Under the pieces are notes generated by a model. It saw only the letters and a program-made list of their open reading frames with translations. It had not been told where the DNA came from and ran no database searches. DNA of 64,000 bases from Axinella damicornis (taxonomy: Eukaryota > Porifera > Demospongiae > Axinellida > Axinellidae), in NCBI GenBank assembly GCA_963931865.1, contig OZ007507.1, positions 10,947,533 through 11,011,532 on the forward strand, given 5' to 3'. A program made the translations under genes and the position numbers. How positions within the stretch are numbered: the first letter of the stretch is position 1; each line of letters starts with the position of its first letter. This document shows, piece after piece, positions 22,701 to 33,576 of the stretch.

Positions 22701-23503
22701 TGGCATTGGGAGTGATGCTGTTGCTGATTGGCAGCAAATTATGCAAGAGATCTGTGCCACTCCCACAATTACAAATGCACCCACTATCCAAGCCCCACCC
22801 CCAATGCACATCCACCCACCTCTGAAACCCTGCATGTTTTTTCTGCTGCCTAAATTGCCCTAAAACAAACAGTAACGTACAGCACATTCAGCAATAATCT
22901 TACTAGTGGAATGTGTGACATTGTGGGGCGAGCGTGAGCGAGTGCATGTGCGAAATTAGCTATGTGGACCCTGAGTAAGTGTTGTAGCTACGTACAAGAC
23001 TGTCATCAGATGTGACTACATGAGAACAGCTCAGGTCACAGAATATCACACCAAAAGTACACTGTTGCATATGCACAACACAGATTGTGGCTAGCTGAAG
23101 CAGTCAAGCGGCGATATGGCAGGTACAAAACCTATAGCTAGCTATGCATGCTGCACACTGGTCCAGCACACGTGCTCTGCATGCAGGACACATACACGTA
23201 CAATGTAGCTACAGCTCTGAGGTCAATGAATGGTAGGTAGGTCCACCAGCGGTGTTCGTCTTTGCTGTCGCCACTGGGGAGGCACAGAGGTAGGTAGTCT
23301 CGTTCTAGCAACTCAATAAAGTGTGCGTTACACGAGCGCAGAAACGCAGAAACGTTTGCGGAAACAAATGCACCCGCCTAACCTAATACATACCCTAAGC
23401 CCTGACCACGCCCCTAATTTAATTATCGAGGCGAAGATGTTCCCAGGAAGCCTCTTGATTAGGCTCATTCGTTCTGTTGTCTTAATCTTTCCCCAGTGTC
23501 TCC

Positions 23504-24076
23504 ATGGCGTCTGTCGTAATCACTCTGAGAGCTCCCCGACTGATTTCAAGCAGTGTGAATCCAACAGCTGTCACTCAAGACTTCTGGGTGTGGGCAGATG
23601 CTCCATGTGAGATCACCTCCTCCCAGAAAACCCTGGGGAAGTGGCTCATTTTCAAACGATTTGACAAGCTAGATGAAACTTGGCACACCATTCGGAAGGC
23701 AGTGGAGTCCGGGGAGTTGGGATCCACAGGTGCTAAGTGCTCAACTTCCAGAGAGAAACCAGCCAGTGGCTCAAGGCATGGTGTGATCTGTGTCTATACC
23801 TCCGAGGAGGCAGTGGATGAAGTGGGACTCAAACTTGTATACATTGTTAAGCATGACATTCGGTACAAGACGGACGAAGCTACACTCCAAGGTGTGTATG
23901 CCAGCAAGGGAAATAAGAAAGTGTCATTGAAGACCATCTACTGGAACGATGGAGAGCCTTCATTTGTTCAGAAATCTGTGAGGAAGAGGCGGGGAAAGAC
24001 TGCAAAAGATGAAGAGCCAGCAAAGCCTGGGATTTCAAAGGCAAAAGCTAAGGAATATTATGGTAGAGTGTTGTAG
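23504..24076 (+). CDS. Single-exon gene resembling C11orf68/UPF0696 (DUF1917) proteins
   Basis: The ORF encodes 190 residues. The ATG has a good context (CTCCATGGCG) and lies 9 bases after a strong 3' splice site (CTTAATCTTTCCCCAG), so a non-coding 5' exon is likely. The core reads GKWLIFKRFDKLDETWHTIR, GELGSTGAKCST, GVICVYTS and YKTDEATLQGVYASKG. This layout (a GKW-type strand, a LGxxAKxST segment, an ICVYT strand, then YKTDEAT) is what I recall from the C11orf68/UPF0696 group and from fish proteins labelled as putative phosphothreonine lyase domain proteins, which share an eIF4E-like fold. Function is unknown. The last 40 residues are lysine-rich (KSVRKRRGKTAKDEE) and could be nuclear or nucleic-acid binding. 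The gene lies between GPHR and the 3' end of DLEC1 and has no link to either. The call as a real gene is firmer than the family name. Confidence 0.72.
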   Translation: MASVVITLRAPRLISSSVNPTAVTQDFWVWADAPCEITSSQKTLGKWLIFKRFDKLDETWHTIRKAVESGELGSTGAKCSTSREKPASGSRHGVICVYTSEEAVDEVGLKLVYIVKHDIRYKTDEATLQGVYASKGNKKVSLKTIYWNDGEPSFVQKSVRKRRGKTAKDEEPAKPGISKAKAKEYYGRVL

Positions 24077-25372
24077 TATGCTCTCCTTAATTTTCTGATA
24101 ATCATGCCAGTGACACGTGAACAGCAAATCTATGATCTGCCTTATCTGATCTGCAATCCTCAATGCATCACTTTAAGTTGTGTTTCCCTTTCTATTGTTT
24201 CTTATCCGATCAACTTATATTATTATGGATTCATGGACAATCTAGTACTGCACCACAACTGACAAACACTGGGGTAAGAACTTACTAAGAAGGTCTGGAT
24301 ACGATCGAGGCTAAGTGCATCGATTTCTGCAGAATGGCTCATTTCTCCCACTATCTGGACATCAACACCATGCACATCGGACATGGGCTTAGGGTGCCTC
24401 GTTCCCAGACCGAGCGCCTGGGAATGAGGCAAGGTGGAAACCAGAGTCTGCTCCGTAATTAATCTGTGCAGTCCATACCGGTAGTCCAACGAATCCATAT
24501 TATATCCAGTCCGGAGTCCTATAGCCTCATTCCCAGGCCCACGCCCAGCTTTTCGTCAGTTGGTCTTTGTGCAGCCTAAAATGCATGGCGTGGCGTGGGA
24601 ATGAGACTACCAGAGTCCAGTGTTTACAACTACAGACCTGCATGCTTGTCAGGTTTGTTTCTGGTAAACATTATATAGGTAGTTGTGGTTATATGAAGTG
24701 TTGTATTCCAAGTACGGTTTACCAACATCCAACCTATATAGTAGATGTTGGTGAACCCACTAGCTAATACTAGGTTGGGTGTTGGTGAACCTACTTTCAT
24801 GAGTGCCGTGTTACTGCTATTGTATATTTTGGAGTGTATGTTGAACCTATTGTTCTAGGTTGGACGTTGGTTAACTAATATATTTATATATACTGGTTGG
24901 AAGTTGGTGAACTCACTATAAAGGTTGGATGTTGGTGGACCAGGTCGGATGTTGGCTTAGACAGTGGGCATTGCTCACAACGTACATCTCTTCCTCACAT
25001 GTACACTAGTAATCCAATTACCTACCCCTGGCCATCACCGCATGCACACACACACACCTAGCTCATGTACACACCGGATATGCATGTTGGAGCAGCTGAA
25101 AGGCATGGACGTGGGATCACTCCAGAGTACAACTATCCAAACTCACATGCATCTCCCCAGCTAGTACGTATCGTCTCCTCAGGTGACTCCACAAGGTGGA
25201 AAACCTCTGAACCTCCAATAAGAACTATAATAATATTATCTTCACTACGTGACTGTACTAACATGGTATCTACGTATCATGTTATTGCGATACAGTAATG
25301 TACAGGACATAATTATGAACAGTAACAGAACAAATACCACGAGGGCGGAGTGTCTGTGTGTGTGTGTGTATG
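24077..25372. other. Intergenic stretch between C11orf68-like gene and DLEC1 3' end
   Basis: There is no coding evidence. The stretch holds two TAGCCTCG-type foldbacks (about 24399-24431 and 24522-24609) and a degenerate tandem array of GGTTGGATGTTGGTGAACC units (about 24720-24960). The two flanking genes converge here. Confidence 0.6.
24522..24609. repeat. TAGCCTCG foldback element, CCCAGCTTTTCGTCA subtype
   Basis: It starts TAGCCTCATTCCCAGGCCCA and ends GGCGTGGGAATGAGACTA. The CCAGCTTTT core also occurs in the element at 46419-46508 and in the half element starting near 16298. Confidence 0.85.
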
Positions 25373-28300
25373 TTAGTGAGAGAACTGCTCATCTGCTGAA
25401 CCACAGCCCATGACGGTGATGTGCCATTCCATTCCCGTCAAAACCTCCTTTAACCGAACAGTCGCATCGTATGTAGTCTCAACCCTACATTGCTCAGGAA
25501 CAAAAATGAGACTGGAATTAATCCTGCGGACATAAACTGCAGTCAAAAGCCATACATTATTATTGTGGACAATATGGAGGCCAGGGTACTACTGAGTGCA
25601 TGCGTGACCCTTTCTACAGCTCCTAAAAGGTATTAGTAATGTGGCACATACCATAACAAGTTAGGTTGTGCCAGTGAAGAATGCATGCAGGTGTGATACT
25701 GTTGCTTATAAGGTCGCATTACTGACTTACTGTAGTTGTAGCATAACCTACTGTCCCTCAACCCATATCTAATGTTGATCGCATTTTTTGACGCTCCCCG
25801 TGTCAAAATTGACCAACTACTCCTAGTGTACTCAAAACCATTAAAATAATGAATTCAAACACATGTTTATGTAAGATTTGTCTACATCTCTTAGTTGCTG
25901 AACCTCCGGCCTTCACTATACTTTCGCTATAGTTTCAAGACGTTAGTGAACACTTGAATAATTATGCATAGTAGATTTTTGCCATTGTACAAGTCAGTAA
26001 TGTTCTTAATGGCAGATATTCATTTATCAAAAACGAATAATTAGAATATACGGCCGTGAGGGCAGGGCGCTAATTAGGGTATTCATTGCACCTGAGTAAA
26101 TATTCATGACATTAGCGGAAGCCAGGACCCTCGTGCTTAACGAGAAGTAGTAAACATTGGCCACGCTTGACTGCAATCTTCAGTGTTTGGAGGAGTTCCT
26201 GCAAGTGCAATGGTGAACACCTGTGCTGTTCCAGGCTGCAGTAGTCGATCAGACAGAGAGACACACCTGTCTTTTCATGCTCTACCACTCTCCAACAAGG
26301 CTCTGCTAAAGCGGTGGGTTCATCAGATTGGTAGGACAAAACTCCCCATAAATTCTAGCACTAGGGTATGCAGCAGGCACTTCAAGAATTCTCATGGTCG
26401 AAAGCTGAGGTGTGATGAGTGCCCAACTGAGAATTTGCCACAGCTAGCCACAAGAGTGTCCACTCCCACTCCAAGGAGGCCCCTAATACGCAGGCACAAC
26501 ACACCACTGCGTACTGAAGAGAATGGTGAAGAGCAGCAGGAATTGCAAACACGAGAAACTGGTGTGGACACTGATGTGAACGATGAGTGAGAAAGCTGAC
26601 AGCAAAAGAGTGGCCGAACTGGAGGGGGGGGGGGGGGGGTTAGCGTACTCCGCAGAGATAGTGTCACTAAATTTCGGCTGCAAGCAATAGGTTGTTGCTC
26701 TGGCCAACTCTCCTGGAGTCCCTATACAACAACTGAGAACCTGCTGGCCCCAAGAAGTCAAAGCAGGCCTTTAGATGTGCATAGGATGGGAACCCTGTAT
26801 AAAATGCTACCATAGCTTCATCATCACCTATTGCTTGCAGCCGAAGATCTCGCACCCATTGGAGTGAGACTCAATATCCCCCCATTTCTTCGTGGAAAAA
26901 CCAGTTGGACTCCAGTGAGCTCATTGAAACTAGGAGGATAGCGTCACATAGAATCCATGTTGAAAGGTGCATGGAACGAATCAAAACTATCATATTTTTG
27001 ATGGTGTCATGCCCCTGTCGCTGATGGATGTCAGTGACCAATTTTTTTTTGTCTGTGCTGTACGTACTAACAAATTTTCATACTCCTTTGTGTCCTTGAT
27101 TTGTGAGCTTTTGCATTGTTGAACTATATATTATCAAGCAGTTGATCAAGAACACAGGCACCTTTTTCCATAATAAAATATTTGGGGGGGGGGGGGGGGG
27201 GGGGGTTGTATTACAGTCCATTGCTATCAGTGCGCATTTGAAATGGACCGGATCTTCGACAAGCAACCTGCATGAAATCATTAATCTTCAGTATAAGTGA
27301 CGAGCTGATTCAAAGTGTGAACTGTAACTATAATTTGAAGAGTGGCTATATCTATAATGTTTACTTGTTAAGGTAGCATCATTATCTCTTTACCGTTAGG
27401 ACACCTTTAGCCGTCAGGGCCCCGGCGGTTAAAGGTACCCTAACAGTAAAGGGATAATGCTACCTTAAAACAGCTACTATATATGTGAAACATTATACAC
27501 AAGAACCACACAGGTGAGCACAAATTCATTTGTTACAAAATATAACTGGGTTTGAAATGTGTATGTGAGCTGGGTTCCAGGCACACCTTGAGCTTCTGAA
27601 CGTGACCACAATGATAAAGACTACAAGCAGAGCTATTCATTGACTTGAAGTCTCCAGCAGGCATTCCATCATCAGCTGTCCTAGTCACAAAGTAACTGAT
27701 AATTTGTGCATTTGTAAAACCTAGTACTTGTTGTGGAGACGAATAGGCCTGTGTGATTACTTGCCAGCCATCTGTTGGTAGAGAAGTAGTGACGACTTCT
27801 CTGGAAGGCTGGCATGGACAATCAGGATCAACTAGCTCCTTGTCCCATCCATTCTTTATGTAGGCATTGACTCTGTATACAGTAGTTTAATTGAATGCAG
27901 ATCAGTTTTATTACTAAAAGTTTATCCATAGCAGCTAGCTACAAGGCCGGCGCAGCAGGGTGGGCCGGGTGGGCCATGGCCCACCCAATTCTCAGGCCAG
28001 GTAGTTTTTTTTTTTGACCTGTCGCTCCATCGCGACATCGAGCATCGAGGCAACATCGAGCGCTCAGCTCAGTCGATCGACACTCGCACTCGTGATCGGG
28101 TCATAGCCTCGTTCCCAGGCGCCTGGGAACGAAGCTAATTATAAGCTGTAGGCCCCGCCCGGCTTTTCGTCACTTCGAAGAGGCGCGCTGGCAATATGTT
28201 GCGCGAGCGAAATTTGAGCAAGAAAGAAGCACATGGCAGCCGCTGGACCTGCAATCCTCTTACATCTGGAACTTGCAGTGCAAAGCACGAAGGTGCCACG

Positions 28301-31300
28301 AGAGCCTATCCTGATAACTGAAAAATGAAGGTGAAAAAAATTTTCCACGCTTCGCGCGGACTGATCGCCACTTCGCACCTCTGCACACTGCCTTCGGCAG
28401 CGTCCAATGGATTCTGGCCCACCCTATATCTTTTACAGTGATCCGGCCCTGTAGCTATATCTTACCTTTCCACCAGTTCAGCCTTCTTTCCTTTACATTG
28501 CAACCACCACTTAAGGTAGGAAGCACGGCATCGGCGAAATCGCGCAATTTTGCTCATGAATAATTAATGAGATGACGTCACTCACATACGGTTATTTAGA
28601 GTTATTCATCTGTTTACGTTTTCCCATGGCGGCAACCGGAATAAACAAGGGGGGCTTCTCTCTTTGATGCGGCTAGCAGCCCTTTCAAGTTTCAAATCGG
28701 TACTCTGATGTGGCCGTGCGGTACCTTGAAGATTTGTTTGAACACTCTTTTTTTTTTTCTTTTTTTTTTTTTTAAGTAAAGAGCTATTCTGGCTTATTGA
28801 ATGTAGCGATGGGCTATCTGAGTGCGAATAGCTAGGTGGAGTGAGCAGGAATGTTTGTGGGTCTGCTGAAGTGGCCGAAGAACAGCCTGGAAAGTGAACA
28901 GCCTCCGACAGCTCCCTGGCCAAGGTACTCTAGAGAGTTGACCTTTCGGCATTACAGGCCCCGCCCATTTTCGTGTTAGGGCGAATTTGGCTGGTTTGGT
29001 AGCTGGACTGGGCTGGTGAGAGGGAGTAGATGTGTGGCCAAAACTCTGTAACCGAGAGGTGAACGTGGAAAAGCATCCCTAGTTTTGCAGGGGGTAGGTT
29101 GACCTTTTGGAAACTGGCCTTGGCTTGAGTTGGTTTTTTGGTGTGCGTGGAATTTTTTTTGAAAGCCTAGGGTAGCCAAACCTCTGTTTTTGAGGGTGGC
29201 AGTGAGTTTTGGGCTGTAGCCTGCAAGTGAGGAGAGCAGGTGGTAAATCCATCCGTAGTTTTTGGGCCTGTTTTGTGTGTGTATTGATGATGGGGTCAGA
29301 GTGTGGGTGGGGCCTTGGAGAGGGTCCAAATTTTCAGTTTCGTAGAGGGCCTTAAAATTGAGTTTTAGGGCATTTTCAAGCAGAGGGAGCAGTTTGATGC
29401 AAAGTATTGCTGAAACTTGTGTACGCTTTGATGCTGCCCATTTATCCATCAACTTGGTTTCGGAGATCGCGGTACCCATGTTTACTACCTTAAGTGCTGG
29501 AATAGTGAGCGTGTTTGCATCGCGCCCACCTAGACTAGCTCCTGGTAGGTCTTCTTCCCGCAGCACCCGCCCACGATCGTCGGTATTCATGGCTTCTTTG
29601 TTTACTTTACCTTGACCTCATGTGCAATGAATACCCTAATTAGCGCCCTGCCCTCACGGCCGTATATTCTAATTATTCATTTTTGATAAATGAATATCTG
29701 CCATTGGGAGGCGTTAATGGCTATATATCTCGGCATGAGAATTTTCTTACCAGTGAAAGAGTTAAGACAGTAGAGAGTATCAGCATGCCATTGTCCTTGT
29801 CAACCTTAAAATGCATATTGCTGCAACGCATGCTTTGAGATGCTGCATAAGTCTCAGGTCTTAAAGGCGACCTGCTGTTAATGTGCCTACAGCAAAGTTA
29901 ATACAAGCCAAATAATGTATGTACACAGTCAGAACTCACCTTGGGATGAATGTGACATGCAACAGTTCAGTACTGCACTTTCCCTGCGAAAGATGGGGTG
30001 GTAATGTACCACCATCAGGTGACAGAGAAATGACTTCGCTCAAATCTGCTGGGAAGGTATGGTAAGACGTGTGAATTCCAGCAGAGGCTTTTCAGCAATG
30101 CTGTACACTATAGTTTAGTCATCTAACAGTTGTACTATGGATTTCTAGTGTGTATGGGAGTTTTATCCCGAATGCAGGTTTATGTAACAGTGCTGTTGGT
30201 GAAGTTTGAGGGAATACGTAAACTGCACGAAGAGGACAAATCTCATACACCCTAGGTACAGCTTCTTGTGTTAATTCATGCTAATTATGAACAGCACCAA
30301 TTACCATGTTGGATTTTCTGCAGTGTTGAGTTTGCTACATGTAGCTAGTAGCCATGGCGGTTAGCCTCATTCCCAGGCTCCTCCCTGCATGCATGGTGAA
30401 AAATACAGAACCCCCTCCGTACTTTTTTTTGTCACTGGGAATGAGGCTACATGGCGGCTGAGTGTTGAGGCAGTTATTTCACCTAGTTTGTTGGAGAAGA
30501 TCAAATTTCCACCATTTTCTTAGCCTCGTTCCCAGGCCGTTTCTCCCTCCCAAAACGGCCTGGGAACGAGGCTACCATTTTCCTTGACGGGATTAAGGAA
30601 AGTTTTGGCCTTGAAATGATACCGGGGGTAAGTACGCAAAGAATGGCTAGATTGACTGCTGCAGTACGGCAGTCATACAGACTACACGCTTTGCATGTGC
30701 AGTGGGTGGTCCTATTTTTGTCATGTCCCCCCCCCCCCCCCCCCCCCACCATAGCCCCCCCCACCCATTTTGCACACTACGTTGAGTCGGAACGGAAACT
30801 GAAACACTATGACAGCCTTATAACTTTGTTTGCTAAGCTAAAAGCTTAAGCTGCATATATGAACTTCAAACTGACTTTGTAAACCAGTTAACTAACAACA
30901 ACTCATGGATAGGGTACTATGCACGTGTAGTTTAGACATTCCAGAAGACGCTCACCAGGGGGTGTTAAAATGAGTCAAACTACCCTGTGCAGGAAATTGG
31001 GTGGTAAAGGGAGGGAGGGTGTATTTGTGAATGTGGCGTATTAGCTGGAGACTATGGTATCAATGAACTCTTACTGCTCTTACCAGGATGTATGTCCGAT
31101 CGCCATAAGGCACCAGAGGTGGTCTTGTTTGAAAGAGCTACTGTGCATGTGTGTGGCTTTCCAAGTAGACATGTTCCAAACTCCAGCTTCTCCTCTGAGA
31201 GTGTCAGTAATGGCAAGGCTATAATTGCAGTCAGGGGAAACACCTTTGGGAGAGATTAAGAATTGAGTCTCATCTACAAAACAAAGGTGCCTGAAGAAAC

Positions 31301-33530
31301 ACTAGGCTTTCGTGGCCCATTTATCTACTAATTGAGGTCATGCATCCACATGACATGCGTACATTGATTGTTACAATGTGATCAGATGCATAACACAAAT
31401 GCATGGGTTCACTGAGACCAGGAGCACATGAGCCACCAAAGGCGGCGAAGAAGCGTCGAACTAGTATACACGTTGTAATCCCTCACGCCTTACGGTCATA
31501 CCTTATATGGAAGCTAATACCGCACAAACACCAATTTGTTTTTCACACTTTTACGTAATGGCCTCTTGCCGTATATTTTGAGACGTACAAAGGACTACTA
31601 CTTCGGCTAGGGCATGCATGCTGAGTTCAACGCTCCTTCGCCACCTTTGGCTGCTCATGCGCTCCTGCTGAAACCCAAGTGCTTTTTGTTTCGGCGCCGA
31701 AGCGCCGAGACACAGTGCTGGATACGTATACGTCTGTCTGTCCACGTCCACGTGCCACATAGCTGGAGCGCATGCGCAACGGATTTACTGGTGGGCGTGT
31801 CAAATATTGACTATTGATTGATTGATTGATTGACTAACTAGTAATGTGCATGTGGCCGCACCCTACTGTGCTAGACAACTGAAGACACAAACAAGATCAT
31901 GTGAGATTTCAGCAAGAGAGGCTAAAACAGCAAGAAGTCGGATTACAAGGTATACGCAAGAATGATCGTCTGAGGAGCGCCAAGAACGCAGACTATACAA
32001 GCTGACTGAGAAAGGCAGCGGCAAAGAAGGCCTTAACAAGAGAGTCCAGAACAGAGAGAGTAACGACTACAAGCTGACCGAGAGAGGAGACGGCTAAGAA
32101 GGCAAAGAGAAACCACTGATCACGTGTAGCTAGATAGATGCTCGTAGACTTCATCAGTATTCCTCCATTGACAACTAATTTAGGTCTTCTCTTCAAGCCA
32201 CTTTGTCTGTGTGCTCGCGTATACTTTTTCAGTCCAAGTCAAAGGTATGACCAGTGCGCCTTTCATTGAAGTTTGTCCATCGTATGTCTATTGGTGCAAC
32301 AAATTGTGACGTAATTTGCCTGTTGACACTGTAGTCTTTCATCAGTATGGCAGCATGCGCCAAGATTTGATCTAATCTCAGAGCTATATAGCTAGCTACA
32401 AAATCTTGTTAAACCGTCTGTAGTGTCCAACACTTATATCAGTCTTGCAAGCAAACCGCCGAGACAATTTTTCAAAAAAGGCGTCTTGTTAAATATTACC
32501 CGACTGTGTACTATAGCCCACTCACATATCTGGTATGTAACACATTCTGATGGTATTTGTGATTCTGGCACGTTATTACCTGTCTAGCTCCTGTTGAGAA
32601 GTCTATCAGCAGCTCATCAGCAAACTCGATGTTCTTCTCGGTACATCCCATGGACCTGACGTCATCCAGAGAGAATGTTAGGGCCACTGACACCTGGAAG
32701 TACATAGTGTAGAGTAAATGCATCATTGTTCACGACTGGCAGGAACTATGCACATATACGGCCCTCAATGCCTGGAAGTATTCAACCCTGCCATATAGCA
32801 CTACCATCAACCACATCTTTCAGCAACGCAGAAGCCTCAGTCCATCTTTGATTCTACTGTTATGGTAGGAGGGTGCCCTTCAATGGGAGTGGCTCCAAGG
32901 TAGTTAGCTTACAGGAAGTGGGTGGCTATAAGTTTGGTTTGGTTGGTACTACAAGTACGTACCATATAGTCGTGAATAATTCATACACTCGTACACCCAA
33001 TCAATTACTTCTCCAGATGCTCCATACAAATCTATTAGTACAGCCACCGTTTCTTGTAATTTACGTCAGTAATGCATAGTACCCAAGCATCATTATTACC
33101 AGGCCTCCAACCGGATTTTAGAATTCTCTCCATGGCTGCAAGATTAAATCTGGGTGGAGGCCTGGGAACGAGGCTATAGTACCCCTGTGTCACTAGTTAC
33201 ATATCAGATGACTCTTGCTCACACTCAAACTCTGCCGCGGTTTGAGTCGGATGTGGGTCTCAGGTGGTGGGGCAGTGAGGGCGAAACGGTTGGAAGAGGT
33301 AGTGAGCTCGAACTCCAGGGTGGAGGCATTGCAGTTCAAGAGAGTGAAGTGGTGAGTTCTGGTGACACTCTCCTGCACCTAGGGTGTGAACACCAACAGT
33401 CCAGGCAGTTAGTTAACTAGTGGAAGGTATCCTTGCAACTAATAGCTACAGCTATAGCTAGCTAGCTGACTACATACTCTTTACTGACCATAAGAAACCG
33501 CTTAGAGTCAGAAAAGATAAAGTATCAATG

Positions 33531-33576
<46 letters not shown>

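Larger units (their letters stand above)
19946..23503. other. Gene-free stretch between GPHR and the C11orf68-like gene
   Basis: I see no supported coding exon. The stretch contains a TAGTCTCATTCCCAGAC foldback (20104-20151), a tandem duplication of a CTTCCTACACTTGGTCC-type unit (about 20610-20690), repeated GTAGGTCCA.CAGCGGTGTTCGTC-type fragments at about 20840-20960 and 23230-23300, a GTGTTAAC/CACTTAAACACCC repeat (about 21190-21320), a long hairpin (22001-22223) and a G-rich minisatellite (22390-22700). Confidence 0.6.
26010..29703. mobile_element. 3.7-kb transposon with 81-bp TIRs (THAP / DDE_Tnp_4-like plus SAP gene) in the last DLEC1 intron
   Basis: The sequences at 26010-26090 and 29623-29703 are near-exact inverted repeats (TGGCAGATATTCATTTATCA ... 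GGGCGCTAATTAGGGTATTC). The interval carries a THAP-domain ORF, broken pieces of a DDE transposase and, on the opposite strand, SAP-domain exons. A second element (27942-28451) is nested inside. A target-site duplication is not clear. The element lies wholly within the DLEC1 intron 25524-29939 and is not active in its present form, because the transposase is scrambled. Confidence 0.88.

Noticed and set aside
22339..22887. Proline-rich - strand and glycine-rich + strand ORFs (up to 182 codons)
   Set aside because: They are translations of the 28-bp G-rich minisatellite, open in several frames at once.
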